Origin: Trogon surrucura
Taxonomy: Eukaryota; Chordata; Aves; Trogoniformes; Trogonidae
DNA: 64,000 nucleotides
Assembly: GCA_020746105.1 (NCBI GenBank)
Contig: CM036631.1
Span: 13,985,058 to 14,049,057, forward strand
Reading direction: 5' to 3'
Of the stretch, positions 37,841-47,992 are shown one piece after another. The notes beneath the pieces are model-generated. The model did not search any database, had not been told where the DNA came from, and saw only the letters and a program-made list of their open reading frames with translations. Numbering within the stretch: position 1 is the first letter of the stretch; the number at the start of each line of letters is the position of its first letter. Position numbers and translations under genes: made by a program.

Positions 37841-39621
37841 TGCAGATGAACAAATTTATGTCAAAAAAACGCTGTTCCTTGCAAAATTTTCCTTGGCTAA
37901 AGATGGTCAAGTTTATCCTATTGCTCTGTAAAATACACACTCCATTGTGTATTTGATTTCCTGCAACAGTCCAAGCTAAAGAATGCTATTAGCAGAAGTT
38001 ATGACAGCGCACTGCGCACAGCTATGATTTAACAGATCAGAAAATGAAAGTTTTGTAATTGCCTGACAAACAAGATACCGGAATGGTCTTCCAAAAAGAG
38101 CAGCTGGGAAAAGGAATCTAAGCTGTTCTAAAATTGTACCCGTAAGCTTCTGAAAAAGAAAACCAAACATACGTATTCCTACAAAGAAAGAAGTTGTGTT
38201 GATGTACCTCTGTAAAGGATCTGTTTACATGTTTACAGACTGCACAGTTACTATATTTTAGAGTTCTACCAGTCCCCTGTGTAACCAGAAGAACTTTTAT
38301 TCCTTTCTTGTGACAGATAAAGGGTGGCTGCTATAAGCAGAATTCAGTTGCTCTCCAACACCTTGCTGCTAGATTCTGTCTAGGAGTTGAGAGCTGAACT
38401 AACCACCCAGTACAGCGCTTTAAGGAATTCTCTGGCTTGGCCATACAGGGACCTGACAGGTTTTTTCCTCCTTTGTAGGGAAAAAAAGGATATTTCAGGA
38501 TCATCTGGAATTTTATTTAACAAATATCCTCCACGTGAGGCATTTATGATGCCTCCAGTCAATCCCTCCCTCACCTGGACCAGTATCATTCTCAAGTTTG
38601 ATCTTTACTAAGACCCTCAAGTTTGTCAAAGGTTTTGGGGTACGCTCTGCAGGCATTTCAGAACCAGACATCTGTTACAGGGCTGTCAGCAGTTACAGGG
38701 GACTGTACTTAATGACCCAGGTTAACCATTGCAGTCCAGCACTGAAACCATACAGCAGCCAAAGTGTTCTCCAGTCCTTCTGTCAGTTACATGGAATTTG
38801 TCACCCATTCAGATTTCCAAAGGAAAACGCAAAGATATCGTAAGCGACACACAACTGTATAGCCAGGGTGTACTAGAGTTTTACTGATTTGATTAAATCT
38901 CTATTTTTAAATCTGTTTTTGCGTTGGTAAAAAATGCACATTCACAACGTTTGAAAGATGCTCTTAGTTGCCCTGTTTTACGGCAGCACGCTTGCATCTC
39001 ATTAAAAGAGCCTTCACGGGTGGTAAATCCCACGGGTTTTAGGTGTTGTCTGAAAATGACACGCTACATACAACACACAACAGCCATCACCATCCCCGGC
39101 AAGGCAAGTTCATCAGTTCAGCCCCGTTTCTGTGAAGAAAACACTGAGAGCCTTTCGCTCGCAAAACTTCCCGGTGCCGCATCCGCAGCCCGGAGCCATT
39201 CACCATCCAAAAAACCACCAACCTTCAGCCGCCACCGGCGCTCGGCAACGCAACCCTTCACCTGCCACAAACCGCGCTTTACATACCAGGAAGAAAGCGG
39301 GTAAAAAAACCAAAACCCACCAACAAAAACCGAAGAGCCGCCGCCAGGGAAACCTGTTGCTGCCCTCCCGGAGAGCGCGGCGGGCGGGGGATCGCGGCTT
39401 TCCCCACCCACCGCCCGAACCCCGCAGCCCGTTGTTCACTTTCCCTCGCTCGGATCACTGATGAAACCGGCGGACGCGCGGGCTTGGCGAGGAGGGGCGG
39501 CAGAGGAGGTGGAAGCGGCCCGGCGGCTCCCTCGCAACCCGCCTCCCCCTCCCCTGCGCCCGCCCGAGGCGACCGCGGGCCGCGCCGCCACCGCCCCCCG
39601 CCGCGGGCAGGGGATACTCAC

Positions 39622-39679
39622 TCGATGAAGTAGCTGGCGCCCTCCTCCGAGAACCCCTCCTCCCATCCGCGGGGCAGGT
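39622..39679 (-). CDS. PLEKHA7: PLEKHA7 coding exon 3 (first half of WW domain 2)
   Basis: This 58-bp exon completes codon 54 and encodes residues 54-72 plus the first two bases of codon 73. The peptide DLPRGWEEGFSEEGASYFI holds the L-P pair (55-56), the first tryptophan of WW domain 2 (W59) and the aromatic Y70-F71 pair. The acceptor is a pyrimidine tract ending CGCAG at 39684-39680. The donor is GTGAGT, with GT at 39621-39620, a perfect consensus. The rest of WW domain 2 must come from exon 4, which I could not find anywhere between 39.6 kb and position 1, so the next intron is at least 39.6 kb long. Exons 1-3 lie within 546 bp, and the phases (2, 1, 2) are mutually consistent. Confidence 0.92.
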
Positions 39680-39771
39680 CTGCGAGGGAGCGGGGGGCGG
39701 AAAGAGAGAGAAAGCGGGGAAGGGGCGGTGAGAACTCGGCCGGTGCCCCACAGGCCGCCGGGGGTGCGGGG

Positions 39772-39811
<40 letters not shown>

Positions 39812-39850
39812 CGGCCGTTACGGGTGCGCGGCGCGCGCCCCGGCACCCAC
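39680..39850 (-). other. PLEKHA7: PLEKHA7 intron 2 (171 bp) with a C36 tract in the transcript
   Basis: This is a short GT-AG intron between the two WW domains, with donor GTGGGT and acceptor CGCAG. Its plus strand has an uninterrupted run of 36 G, so the sense strand and pre-mRNA carry 36 C, about a fifth of the intron. The run ends 93 nt upstream of the acceptor and does not touch either splice site. Confidence 0.9.
39773..39808. repeat. Homopolymer run of 36 G (plus strand)
   Basis: The run is uninterrupted in the given sequence, preceded by GC and followed by CA. It lies in intron 2 of PLEKHA7. Runs this long are unstable and hard to sequence, so the exact length may be an assembly estimate or vary between individuals. 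The polyproline or polyglycine stretches in open frames across it are artefacts. Confidence 0.9.
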
Positions 39851-39927
39851 CTGAGCGGATCATGTGGCCGGAGTTGACGGGCTCCCCGGTGCGGGGATGC
39901 AGCCAAGTGGTGGTGCGGGTCAGGTCG
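39851..39927 (-). CDS. PLEKHA7: PLEKHA7 coding exon 2 (second half of WW domain 1 and linker)
   Basis: This 77-bp exon continues the frame of exon 1 (two bases carried over) and encodes residues 28-53, plus the first base of codon 54. The peptide includes TTTWLHPRTGEPVNSGHMIR. W36 and P39 are the second signature tryptophan and the proline that close WW domain 1, and the following segment is the linker to WW domain 2. The acceptor is a run of C ending in CAG at 39930-39928; the donor reads CAG|GTGGGT with GT at 39850-39849. Exon identity rests on near-complete agreement with the vertebrate PLEKHA7 N-terminus as I remember it and on consensus splice sites at both ends. In the raw frame the exon is embedded in a longer open frame that runs into intron on both sides; those extensions are not coding. 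Confidence 0.93.
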
Positions 39928-40084
39928 CTGGGGGGAGGGAGAAGCGGAAAACATGCACCTGTTAGGGACTGCGTGCGGCCGCCCGCCCGCCCGCCCGGCC
40001 GGGAGCGAGAGAGGCGGGCGGCGGAGCCACCCTCCGCCCCCGCACCCCTTCCCCCGGCGCCCCCGCCCGCCGGCGCCCCCTTAC
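39928..40084 (-). other. PLEKHA7: PLEKHA7 intron 1 (157 bp)
   Basis: This is a short GT-AG intron splitting WW domain 1, with donor GTAAGG at the right end and a long pyrimidine tract before the acceptor CAG at 39930-39928. The plus strand carries repeated GCCC units at 39978-39999, so the transcribed sense strand has four close G-triplets with G-quadruplex potential. An E-box CACCTG lies at 39956-39961. The intron is wholly inside the CpG island. Confidence 0.9.
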
Positions 40085-40167
40085 TCGATGAAGAAGACTC
40101 GCCCGTCCTTGCAGACGCCGTAGGACCAGTGCTCAGGTAGAGTGTCCCGCCCCACCGCCGCCGCCAT
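40085..40167 (-). CDS. PLEKHA7: PLEKHA7 coding exon 1 (start codon, first half of WW domain 1)
   Basis: PLEKHA7 (pleckstrin homology domain-containing A7) is a cytoplasmic scaffold of epithelial adherens junctions. From family knowledge, it binds p120-catenin and, through its N-terminal WW domains, PDZD11. This exon encodes 27 codons plus two bases. The protein starts MAAAVGRDTLPEHWSYG, the PLEKHA7-type N-terminus; PLEKHA5 differs here. The first WW tryptophan is W14, after the L10-P11 pair, and the FF pair of the second strand is at 25-26. The start has a good context (A at -3, G at +4). The frame stays open upstream, so the start was chosen by homology. The exon ends in GA before a GTAAGG donor at 40084-40079 and joins exon 2 to give Ile-Asp-Asp. 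Only the N-terminal part of a protein of over 1,000 residues lies here; the PH domain and coiled coils are outside. Nothing looks broken. Confidence 0.93.
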
Positions 40168-40170
40168 GTT
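40160..40170 (-). promoter_or_regulatory. YY1-type motif overlapping the PLEKHA7 start codon
   Basis: The sense strand reads AACATGGCGGC, matching the YY1 consensus AANATGGCGGC, with its ATG being the initiation codon. YY1 sites of this form just downstream of transcription starts, often covering the start codon, are known in CpG island promoters. The match is seen directly; occupancy is inferred. Confidence 0.55.
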
Positions 40171-40328
40171 CGCCGTGCGCGCAGCCAGCCAGCCAGCCGG
40201 CCGGGGAGGGGGTGCGGGCGGGCGGGCGGGTGGCCGGCGCTCGGCGCCCAGCGCCCGGCTCTGCTCGGCAGCGCCACCGCGGCCGCCGGAGGCGCGGCGC
40301 CCGGGCGCGGGGCGACACCTCCCGCCCC

Positions 40329-40484
40329 TCAGGAGGCAGGCGCCGGCCGCGGGGAAGCCGCGGAGAGCCCGCGGGGGAAGGGGGCGGGAGCCTGAGGCGC
40401 CGCCTTTGTCCGCCGCCGCCCCGGGCGGGCAAGCGGCCGCGTCCACTGAGGGCCCGGCGGGGCCGCCGGACAGCGCCCGCGCAT
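40329..40484 (-). other. Possible upstream ORF (51 codons) in the PLEKHA7 5' UTR
   Basis: On the sense strand an ATG at 40484-40482 opens a 51-residue frame ending in TGA at 40329, 161 nt before the main start and out of frame with it. It starts MRGRCPAAPPGP and is rich in Arg, Pro and Ala, as expected of GC-rich DNA. It matters only if transcription starts upstream of 40484. The +4 base is C, so initiation context is modest. No protein family is recognisable. Confidence 0.35.
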
Positions 40485-40564
40485 CCCTGGAGAGGCCGCC
40501 TGAGGCTCCTGCTCCAGCCCCGGAGTGCCGGCCGCCGCCCAGGACGTAGAAGGGACGATCAGTA

Positions 40565-40582
40565 CAGGTGCGGGAGCACCTG
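40565..40582. promoter_or_regulatory. Inverted pair of E2-boxes (CAGGTG / CACCTG)
   Basis: CAGGTG at 40565-40570 faces CACCTG at 40577-40582. With the adjoining C and G they form perfect 7-bp inverted arms around a 4-bp spacer. Paired E2-boxes are the binding arrangement of ZEB1/ZEB2 and are also read by SNAIL factors. They lie about 400 bp upstream of the start codon, in the probable promoter. More copies of the hexamer occur nearby (39259, 39848, 39956, 40968, 40982, 41103, 41363). Confidence 0.5.
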
Positions 40583-42360
40583 GCTTGCTCCCCGCCCCAG
40601 GGAGCGCTGGCCGGGGGCGGGAGGTGGGGAGAGAAAGGCCGCGGGGACTTTGTACCTCGGGTGTAGGACACGATGGCTGCGAGGCTGAAAGATAGCAGAG
40701 TCGGTAGGAGCCAGCTGACAAAGTAGGGCTGTCACCAGTATCGCAGGGGACCTGTGCCAGTCCCTGTGTTCACCAGAGACCTAGAACAGGAGGGAGCGGT
40801 GAGGGAGGGAGCCTGCTGGGTGGGTTTAAGTTTTTGCATTGCTCGCTCCCCGCTCAGACCTGCCACGCCAAGATCCCACCAGTGCTGGGGCACGGGGAGG
40901 CCACGGCCAAGGGCAGAGTTGAGCGCTCTGGGAAAAGTTACGCTCGCTTGGGAACAGGGTTCGTGGACAGGTGGGGTGGGACAGGTGAGGAGGTGCCAGA
41001 GCTGCAGCAGAGCCTCAACACTTCTGCCTCTGGGCCAGGCGACAGAGTCCTGACGGGCCCTGGGTGTGGAGTCCCAGGCGCGCCTTGGCTGGGTGGCAGC
41101 GGCACCTGCAGTGGGAGAGGGGGCTGGGAAAGCCAAGGGGGGTCAGGGTGGGGAAACACGCGCCTGCCCCTCTCGACGAGGGCTGCAGTGGTAGAGCAAA
41201 GCACGGCTCTGCGTGGCTTTTGCTGTTCTGACACTGGGGAGAGAAAAGGATCAAAAAGCCAGGAAATGGGATGTTTGCTAGCTCAGGGTAGAAGAGTGGT
41301 AAACAGGGGAAAGTCAGGCTGCAAAGAGGGGTGGGAAGGGGTAGGTGGACTTGACCCAGGGGCAGGTGAGTAGAGGAAAAAAAGCTACTGTGGGTGTGGT
41401 TGTAGGGGAGAGGGGAGCCAGTGCAGTGGGGAGAACGCTGCACTACAGCGAAAATAACACATTTGTGCTTTTTATTTTAAATAACCAAAAGACATCATCA
41501 GAAGAAAGTAGGAGGCAAGAAAAGCAGCAGCAATGGGAAGAGGACTTTGCTCAATTTCACAAGAGTTTCAGACAACGGGCAGGTGTGGTGCATCAGGATG
41601 ACACTGTATGCGATTCCCTTTTTGGCCACTGCTGGAGAAGATAACACCCTGCTAGACCAAGAACGGTCATTACTGTGGAACGTATTACAGGCTACTTGTT
41701 GGAAAGTGGTTTGATTTCAGTTGCACATGAGAAAGCAGGGGCTTGAAATCAAGAGTTTATTGGGGGCTTTCTGAAAGCCTAGCAGAGTCTTACGCCTGCA
41801 GAACTTTTGCTGACTTCTAGAGACTAAATTTCCCTGGCATTACACCATCAAAAATTCTTCCTCAGTATTGTCATCTATCAAAAACTCACAGAATTTTAGT
41901 TTATCCACAACTGAAAAGCAGGAGAGAGTGTCTTCTAGCCCTTTATCCTCAGACAGAGTTTTGATTTAGACTTCTAAAACTAAACCTTCTGTGCTGCTTT
42001 TCATGGAAACCCTAGCAGGTTTGAGTCATTCTAGTGATGTGATTAGATGCGAGTTATCACAGAACCCAAAATAAGTTCAGTTCTCATGCAATTACGAAGT
42101 AAATCAAATAACAAGTTGCTTAGTGTCATTGTGTGTTTAGGTCTGTGCGGAAGAGCTAAGACAAACTCCTGCTCTGGAGAGATTAATTTACCTTGATGCT
42201 GTGAAGCAAATCTTTCACATTCTGTTAGCTGCATGAACTCACAGAAGCTCGCTTGTAACTCCACCATGCTTTGGCCACTGGACCACCATGACAGTACAGG
42301 CTTCTCCACTTACAATGAATAGTAACTTGATTAACATTATTGCATTGTGGATTTAGGGTC

Positions 42361-42455
42361 CTAAAAGCATCTGGACTGGCTCAAATGTCTGTTTAGCTTA
42401 GTATTCTGTCTCAGATCTCACAAAGAGCAGGTGCCAGGAGAAAGTACAGCAGCCA
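42361..42455 (+). repeat. Copy 1 of an old interspersed repeat, family uncertain
   Basis: Contains TGTTTAGCTTAGTATTCTGT followed by a CTCA..AGAGCAGGTGCCAGGAG pattern. It resembles an old amniote repeat with CATCTAGCCCAGTATCCTGTC then CAGTGGCCAG. A second, similarly diverged copy lies near 61801-61875. Confidence 0.4.
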
Positions 42456-42745
42456 GACAATTATCTACACCTCCTCAGCTTCTTCCCTAGACCCTCGTGC
42501 TTGCCTTCAGAACCTGTGAGCTCAGAAGGCTCTTGAGCAAGATACTGTTTCCACCTGTAACTCCTAATGGATCTCTTCTGTGAGCCTGTCCAGCCTGAAG
42601 CCCCATAACTTCTATCATCCAAAACAGCCAGTAGCAAAGTGTTCCTAATGCTCGTCTTACCTGAACTGTGCACAAAGAATCACCTCCTTTTGTTTGTTTT
42701 ATATCCCAGCTTCATATTTCATTGATTCCTCTCAGTTCTTGCCAT

Positions 42746-42890
42746 GAAAGAGACAGTGGTCATCTAGTGCAGCCTCCTGCAGGGTCAGCATTGAATTTGG
42801 GCCACGTGGCTCAGGCTTTTGTCCAGGTAAGGATCTGAAAACTTCCAAGGACAGAAATTCCACAGGAGAGAGTGTTTGAGGAGCAACGAA
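42746..42890 (-). mobile_element. CR1 LINE fragment, reverse orientation
   Basis: The plus strand reads GGTCATCTAGTGCAGCCTCC, then GGGCCACGTGGCTCAGG, then an ACTTCCAAGGACAGAAATTCCACAG segment. This is the reverse complement of the CR1 3' region (ATCATCTAGTCCAA.C..CCTGC..; GGCC..GT..; CTCCAAGGATGGAGACTCCACAG). Both ends are eroded. Confidence 0.65.
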
Positions 42891-43734
42891 TCCGAATTAT
42901 TAAAACCTGGTTAAGAAAGCTCATAAGCCATAATGCAAAATGTGTAATAGGTCTTTTAGCATGATTTACCAGCTCTGCTCAGAAGACCCAAGAATTAAAA
43001 TCACAGAAGGTTTCACAATGGGACCAATTAATTTGCAACATTATTTCAGAGCAGTTTGCCAACTCTTTTTCTGATTACACTCAAATACAGGTTGGGAACG
43101 GAATTGTTCTTCCAGATTGTGCAGCGAGATTCTCATCTAGCAGTAGCAAGTGCTTAGGAGACCAGAAATCAAAATACTGATTCTTGTAGCTAAAAGAGTA
43201 TGTTAATCAAACAACAGGGGAAAGAGGAAAGAGATGCAAAAAATGGCCACGCACAGCTAGAGCCCGTGTCGTGCTGTAGGATAAAGGAATACTATAAAGA
43301 AGTAAATCAAACATGAGGAAGGATTTTATTTATTTTTTTTAAGTCTGAGGTCTAAAAATGATTTACAACAAGAAGAGGGCAAACTAAAAACATGCAAGTC
43401 GTCTTTGACCAAAAAGTCTTTCTTTAGACTAAATGTTACCTCACTGGGTAAGGAATGAAAATGAAACGATAGTCGATGGTTTATAATACTTACCAATCGA
43501 TTTTACTCCGTGTTCATCCATTTCAGGGCAAGTAGATAGTGGCTTGATTTATGCCAAGAAAAATTTGAAGATACTACACAGAAATTTTGCCAAATACAAT
43601 TAGCAGTAAGACAGTCTAAGTAGGAATGTCGTGGTGTTCCCTTCACCATCAGTTTCTAAAGGCTGGTCCAGAAAAAACTTCTGTCAGGGAGATTCTAAGT
43701 ATACTTCTTGTGTCTCAGATCAGGACCTACAAAC

Positions 43735-43776
43735 AGATGATCTCACAAGATCCCTTTTAGCCTAGATTTCTATGAA
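43735..43776 (+). mobile_element. CR1 3' end fragment
   Basis: GATGATCTCACAAGATCCCT, then TTTAGCCTAGATTTCTATGA, closely follows the CR1 3' terminus (GATGATCT..CAAGGTCCCTTCCAGCCTAGATTTCTATGATT). Confidence 0.7.
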
Positions 43777-46700
43777 AACAGAAGCTGATTCCATATGTTA
43801 CGATTTTCAGAAGTAGGTGTAACATCAAAAATCGTCATCAGCTGGTTACAGAAAGAATACGTGGCAACCATTTGAATTTATTATTTACAATTAGAGGAAG
43901 AACGATCCCTGGTGTCGTTAAGAAAGATAAGCAACTTGCACAATGGTACTACTGATGATATGACTAAATATAGAGCACACACTCGTTCCTGATCTGGAAT
44001 GTTTTCAGTTGAACCACCCAATCCACAGGAGAGGTAGACGCAGAGAAGGGTGGCAAGAGTCACAGAATGTGTACAAAGTTAGGCAAACCATCTTCAAGAT
44101 ACCACACATTTCCAGGACAGGATTAATACACGTTGCTTGCAGTGCCAAATAAATCTTGAGTAGAACAGTAAAGCTATTGTTGCCCAGCGTTCATGGTTTA
44201 TCTTTTTGTAAGCATTGACACGAAATATCTTTTCCATTTTGTGCGCAGGATAATTTATGCTGTGGGGAAAACGATGGCATTTTAGACGAAGTAAGATTCT
44301 TAGAGCCTGTTTCCCTTGCAATAGATTGAGACATTTCCCTAAATTTCCACGGGGCTAGTGTCAGGCAATAGAATTCTGTGAGTACCAGAAGATAAATAAA
44401 GCTCATAAAGTAAGAAGGATTAAATAATAGTAAATCTATTGTTGAGGGAATTTCAAATACGGAAAAAGGAATTATTCATTTTCCTGGCCCCTGGAAAGAA
44501 TATAAACAAGTTAAAATTGTATCAGCAGTTCCTTTGAGGAAGATACAGAGCATGGCAGACGTTGTACAGGAATAGTTTTGAGGCTGGCTCTGTCGCTGTG
44601 CGGTACGAGCTGACGAGACTGTAACACTGCTGAGCCAGGCAGATGGGAGAATGACATTGAGAAGGCAACACTCCTGCTGCATAACAAATCCAAACTTCTC
44701 CTTCCAAAACATGCTGAACTCCCCTAGGAATAAGAAAAATTAGAATTTTATTTATTGAAATGGTTTTTCTTTTCCAAGACACTGTCGGTATTTTAAAGAG
44801 TGTTCGTGTGGAAGGTACCTTTTGTGGAATCCAGAAGATATCTTCAAAACAATTCTATTTTCCGTACAAATCTCCTTCATTTTTAAGGACATCCTACTGA
44901 TTTACCTTTTAGATGCTAATAGCTGAATACATCCAGTTACCTCTCTCACATGAATATCTATTGCCCAGAAGATTTATATTTCAGGAATCCAGATATGCTT
45001 GTCCCCTGAAATGCACAAAAATGCATGCAAAAGCAAAAACGAATGAATACATTTCCTAATTACTATGTCAATTCACAATTTTATGATGAGCTTTTATGAT
45101 GACTATATTTAACACAGTCCTATTGCTTCTCCTCTTCGTTTTCTCTCTTCTGCATTTTACAAAGTCCCTATAATTTCTGTACCTAATACCTAGAATCCTT
45201 GTATTAAGATATATTTGGTAATCGATAATGAAACTAAATAACAAATAGTCATAATTTGTTATGCTGTATGTTTTATCATTTTAAACACAAGTGGCAATAG
45301 TTAAATGGCTGCACAGTGTCCAAGTTATTTGTAGAAGGAAGAAATACAAAAGAACAACTGCATGCCAGAGTCACTTACAGGATCATTTCCAGAAATTTAA
45401 CTAAGATTTTTATTCTGAACAGGGTCTTTTTCTTCTTTTTTTTTTTGCAAAAGACACTACAGGCCTGTGAGCACTGAGAAACCCTCAGCTCTTCAACATT
45501 TTTGTACCTGTGACTATCAACATTTGGTTTGGTTTGGAGCAGACACTTGAAGACAGTTCCAAGTTTATGAACACAGATGGGCTCACTGTTGTCCCATAGC
45601 CATGGGCACCTAAATCTGAAGAGGAGATCGTTTTTAAAAAGATGAGACAAACAGAAGGATGGACATCTTGACATTTAAGACTAAAAGCTTTAGAATTTTA
45701 AATCGAACTGCTGAATTCTCTGAGGTTTCCTCATGGATTGTGCACTTTACTCCATTTCCCAACATGAGATACCTCACTGTTGTATCCTCATCACAGCTTT
45801 TTTCCCCAGCTTTGAGTCCACTCTCTGGTGTAATAGCCCATGACTAGTATTACCCTTTTCCAACACCTCTGGCAACTGCTGTTACTGAATTCACTATGCA
45901 GGCTTCTCCTGGAATTTTGTGTTGCAAGACCCAAAACTTCACCCTGGGGTCCCCTTAATAACAATCCCCACAGAAAACTCCAGACAAGATTCCATTTTAG
46001 CATTTTTTGCCTCATCTTTCCAGAGATGTTATTTTCTTAGCAGGCTTACAACTCACTGAGGTCTCAGCCCTCCTCATAAATAAGCTTTTCGCCAGGCAGA
46101 GCAATCTCTTCTCACTGTGGTCTCCCAGTTCCTCTTTTAAAGGCTTCTTTGCAGGATAATCTAAGATTTTGGTTATCTGCTTGTCTCCAGGAGATAACTG
46201 AGGCTTAACCAGGCTCCTTGATTTTTCCGGTAACACAAAGTATACATACCTCATCGCAGGTTTTTCAGGATCTTATTTCTTTCCTGTTTCTTCCCGCTTG
46301 CCATTACAACTGGCAAGTGTGCCTTCTTGCCAGTCCTCCACATCTGGTTTTGCCTCTTCCTGTGCTGAACTCAGGTACATCTGTGGTTTTCCAGTCTCCT
46401 GCTACACATCTATAATCCCCTCCACTCCTGGCTTCAATGGTTTGCAACAGCAATCGGATTCTAAAGACAATGTGATAAAGCATCTGTATGTGAGCATGGC
46501 ACAGCCAGTAGCTATAGTAACAAAGAACTACACTTTAAACAAAAAAGAAACAAACCAAAAAAATCTGAGAGATAACTCTCATCTTTTCCACCATCCCCAG
46601 GTATTTGCAGGGTTCCATAAGTATTCTGCTGCGTATCTCCACCTAGCCCAAAACTGGGTGAGATAGAAATAGCTTTCTTTTGCTTGGTGTAAGGAGGAAA

Positions 46701-47992
46701 AAAAATGAATAGTCACATGCAACAAAACTAGAAAGATCGTCTTTTTCCCAGGAGAAGAAAAGATAAATCCGCAAGTTGCAAATCCAAGATAGGCAAAATT
46801 GTCACTGTCCCATTTTTGCCTTAATTTGTGATACAGGTTCAGCCGTAAGACCCTTGCAGGCTGTGGAAATAATTTCCACTTCTCTTTTTATTGTCTTATT
46901 CTCTTAATAATCTTTCCATTCCTCCAATAAAGCATCAGCACAGCTAATGCTTCTCAGTTTGCAAGTCAGTTCAATCTCAGATGTAACAGGGCTGAATCAT
47001 TACTCTTATTCCTCAACAAGACAGATGGGATGCAGGTGCGTGGCTGGTACTTCTGGGTTACGGATTGGTCTTCAGGGCAGCACCGCCCAAAGGCTTCACC
47101 CAAGACTGAGGCTGGTGTCATGGCTTGGCTGCACCCTACTCCCCCTGCCGTCCCCAGATCCTGGGACTGTGGGTGGATTCACGGTGCTCTGCAGGGTCAG
47201 TCAGGGAGCAGATCCCCCACAGGTCCCAGGAGCAGTATGGAAGGTGAGCAAGGGTTTGAGAGAGGATGTTTTCCCCGGTGCCGTGCTGTGCTCACTCTTC
47301 AGAAGCCAAAGCAGTGAGACCACGCGCCAGGGGTTGCGACCCAGCTCACCGCTGCACCAACCTGGAGAGCAATTTCTAATAGTTCAAAAGAGCGTAGGTA
47401 GCTTTTAAAACGCACATAGAAGAAGAAGAGACTTCTGCAAGTTCTTGAGAAGAGCTCTTGAATCTGATTGAACTGAGTCAAGGTATTAAAGAAAATATTG
47501 GGGTTTTAACCTTTACGTATTCGTCATTGCTCTAGAGCCTGTGTAGGTGGACTTCCACAGAAAAGACCAAAATAGACGCAGTGTCTCAGCTTACTTTAAC
47601 AGTGAAGAGGCCAGCAGAGTGTGAAACATTGTTCAGTAATTTAATGTACTTATATGTGTCATAGCTTTTCATTCCCAATATTTTAAATATCCATGTTGAA
47701 ATAGATAAGCAACACAGACTCAATTCGTACAAAGGAGAAGTTGAGTGTACTTCATTATTTTAATTTTTTTAAAAATAAAACCTTCATTCACTGCAGTATT
47801 ACCTTTCAAAACTTACTCTTTCTTGAGACTTCCCTTCTTGAAGGAGTAGGACTGTTCCATATAAATTTTAAATACATACAAATTGGTTACTATTCACAAT
47901 GAAAGCCACCTGAAATAGATTTCCTTTTAATCAGTGAAGTAAATAACCATGCAATTAAGGAGAGAGAATAAAGTATTTTGGCAAGTTGTATC

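Larger units (their letters stand above)
34761..39129 (-). other. PLEKHA7 intron 3, proximal part; CR1 debris, no recognisable gene
   Basis: Non-coding DNA between the two CpG islands. It contains CR1 fragments at 36655-36930 and 37150-37840, and a duplicated TTTAAAACAGAAATAA segment near 37209-37290. A run of 8 or more G lies near 35883. No exon of PLEKHA7 or any other gene is visible. Confidence 0.6.
39130..40660. promoter_or_regulatory. PLEKHA7: CpG island promoter of PLEKHA7
   Basis: By eye, GC content and CpG frequency rise sharply at about 39.13 kb and fall after about 40.66 kb, against an AT-rich background. The island covers exons 1-3 and the 5' UTR. No TATA box is evident, as expected of a CpG island promoter with dispersed initiation. 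GC boxes (Sp1/KLF type) lie at 40380-40388, 40590-40598 and 40613-40621. The transcription start cannot be fixed from sequence; I expect it between about 40.2 and 40.65 kb on the minus strand. Confidence 0.82.

Noticed and set aside
1..39621. PLEKHA7 exon 4 (rest of WW domain 2)
   Set aside because: I looked on the minus strand for the expected His-Asn-Gln and Phe-Arg-His-Pro-Val-Thr-Gly region and found no match; a by-eye search can miss a diverged exon, so a protein-to-genome alignment would settle it.
39436..40277. Minus-strand frames with polyproline runs
   Set aside because: The proline runs come from reading the C36 tract of intron 2. The real coding parts inside these frames are only exons 2 and 3.
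40142..40688. Plus-strand frames of 135 and 158 codons over the PLEKHA7 5' UTR
   Set aside because: They are antisense to the promoter, Arg/Pro/Ala-rich through base composition, and similar to nothing I recognise.
46947..47408. 153-codon plus-strand frame
   Set aside because: No domain, no upstream promoter features, and an overlapping 95-codon frame in another phase has equal claim; probably chance in a moderately GC-rich stretch.
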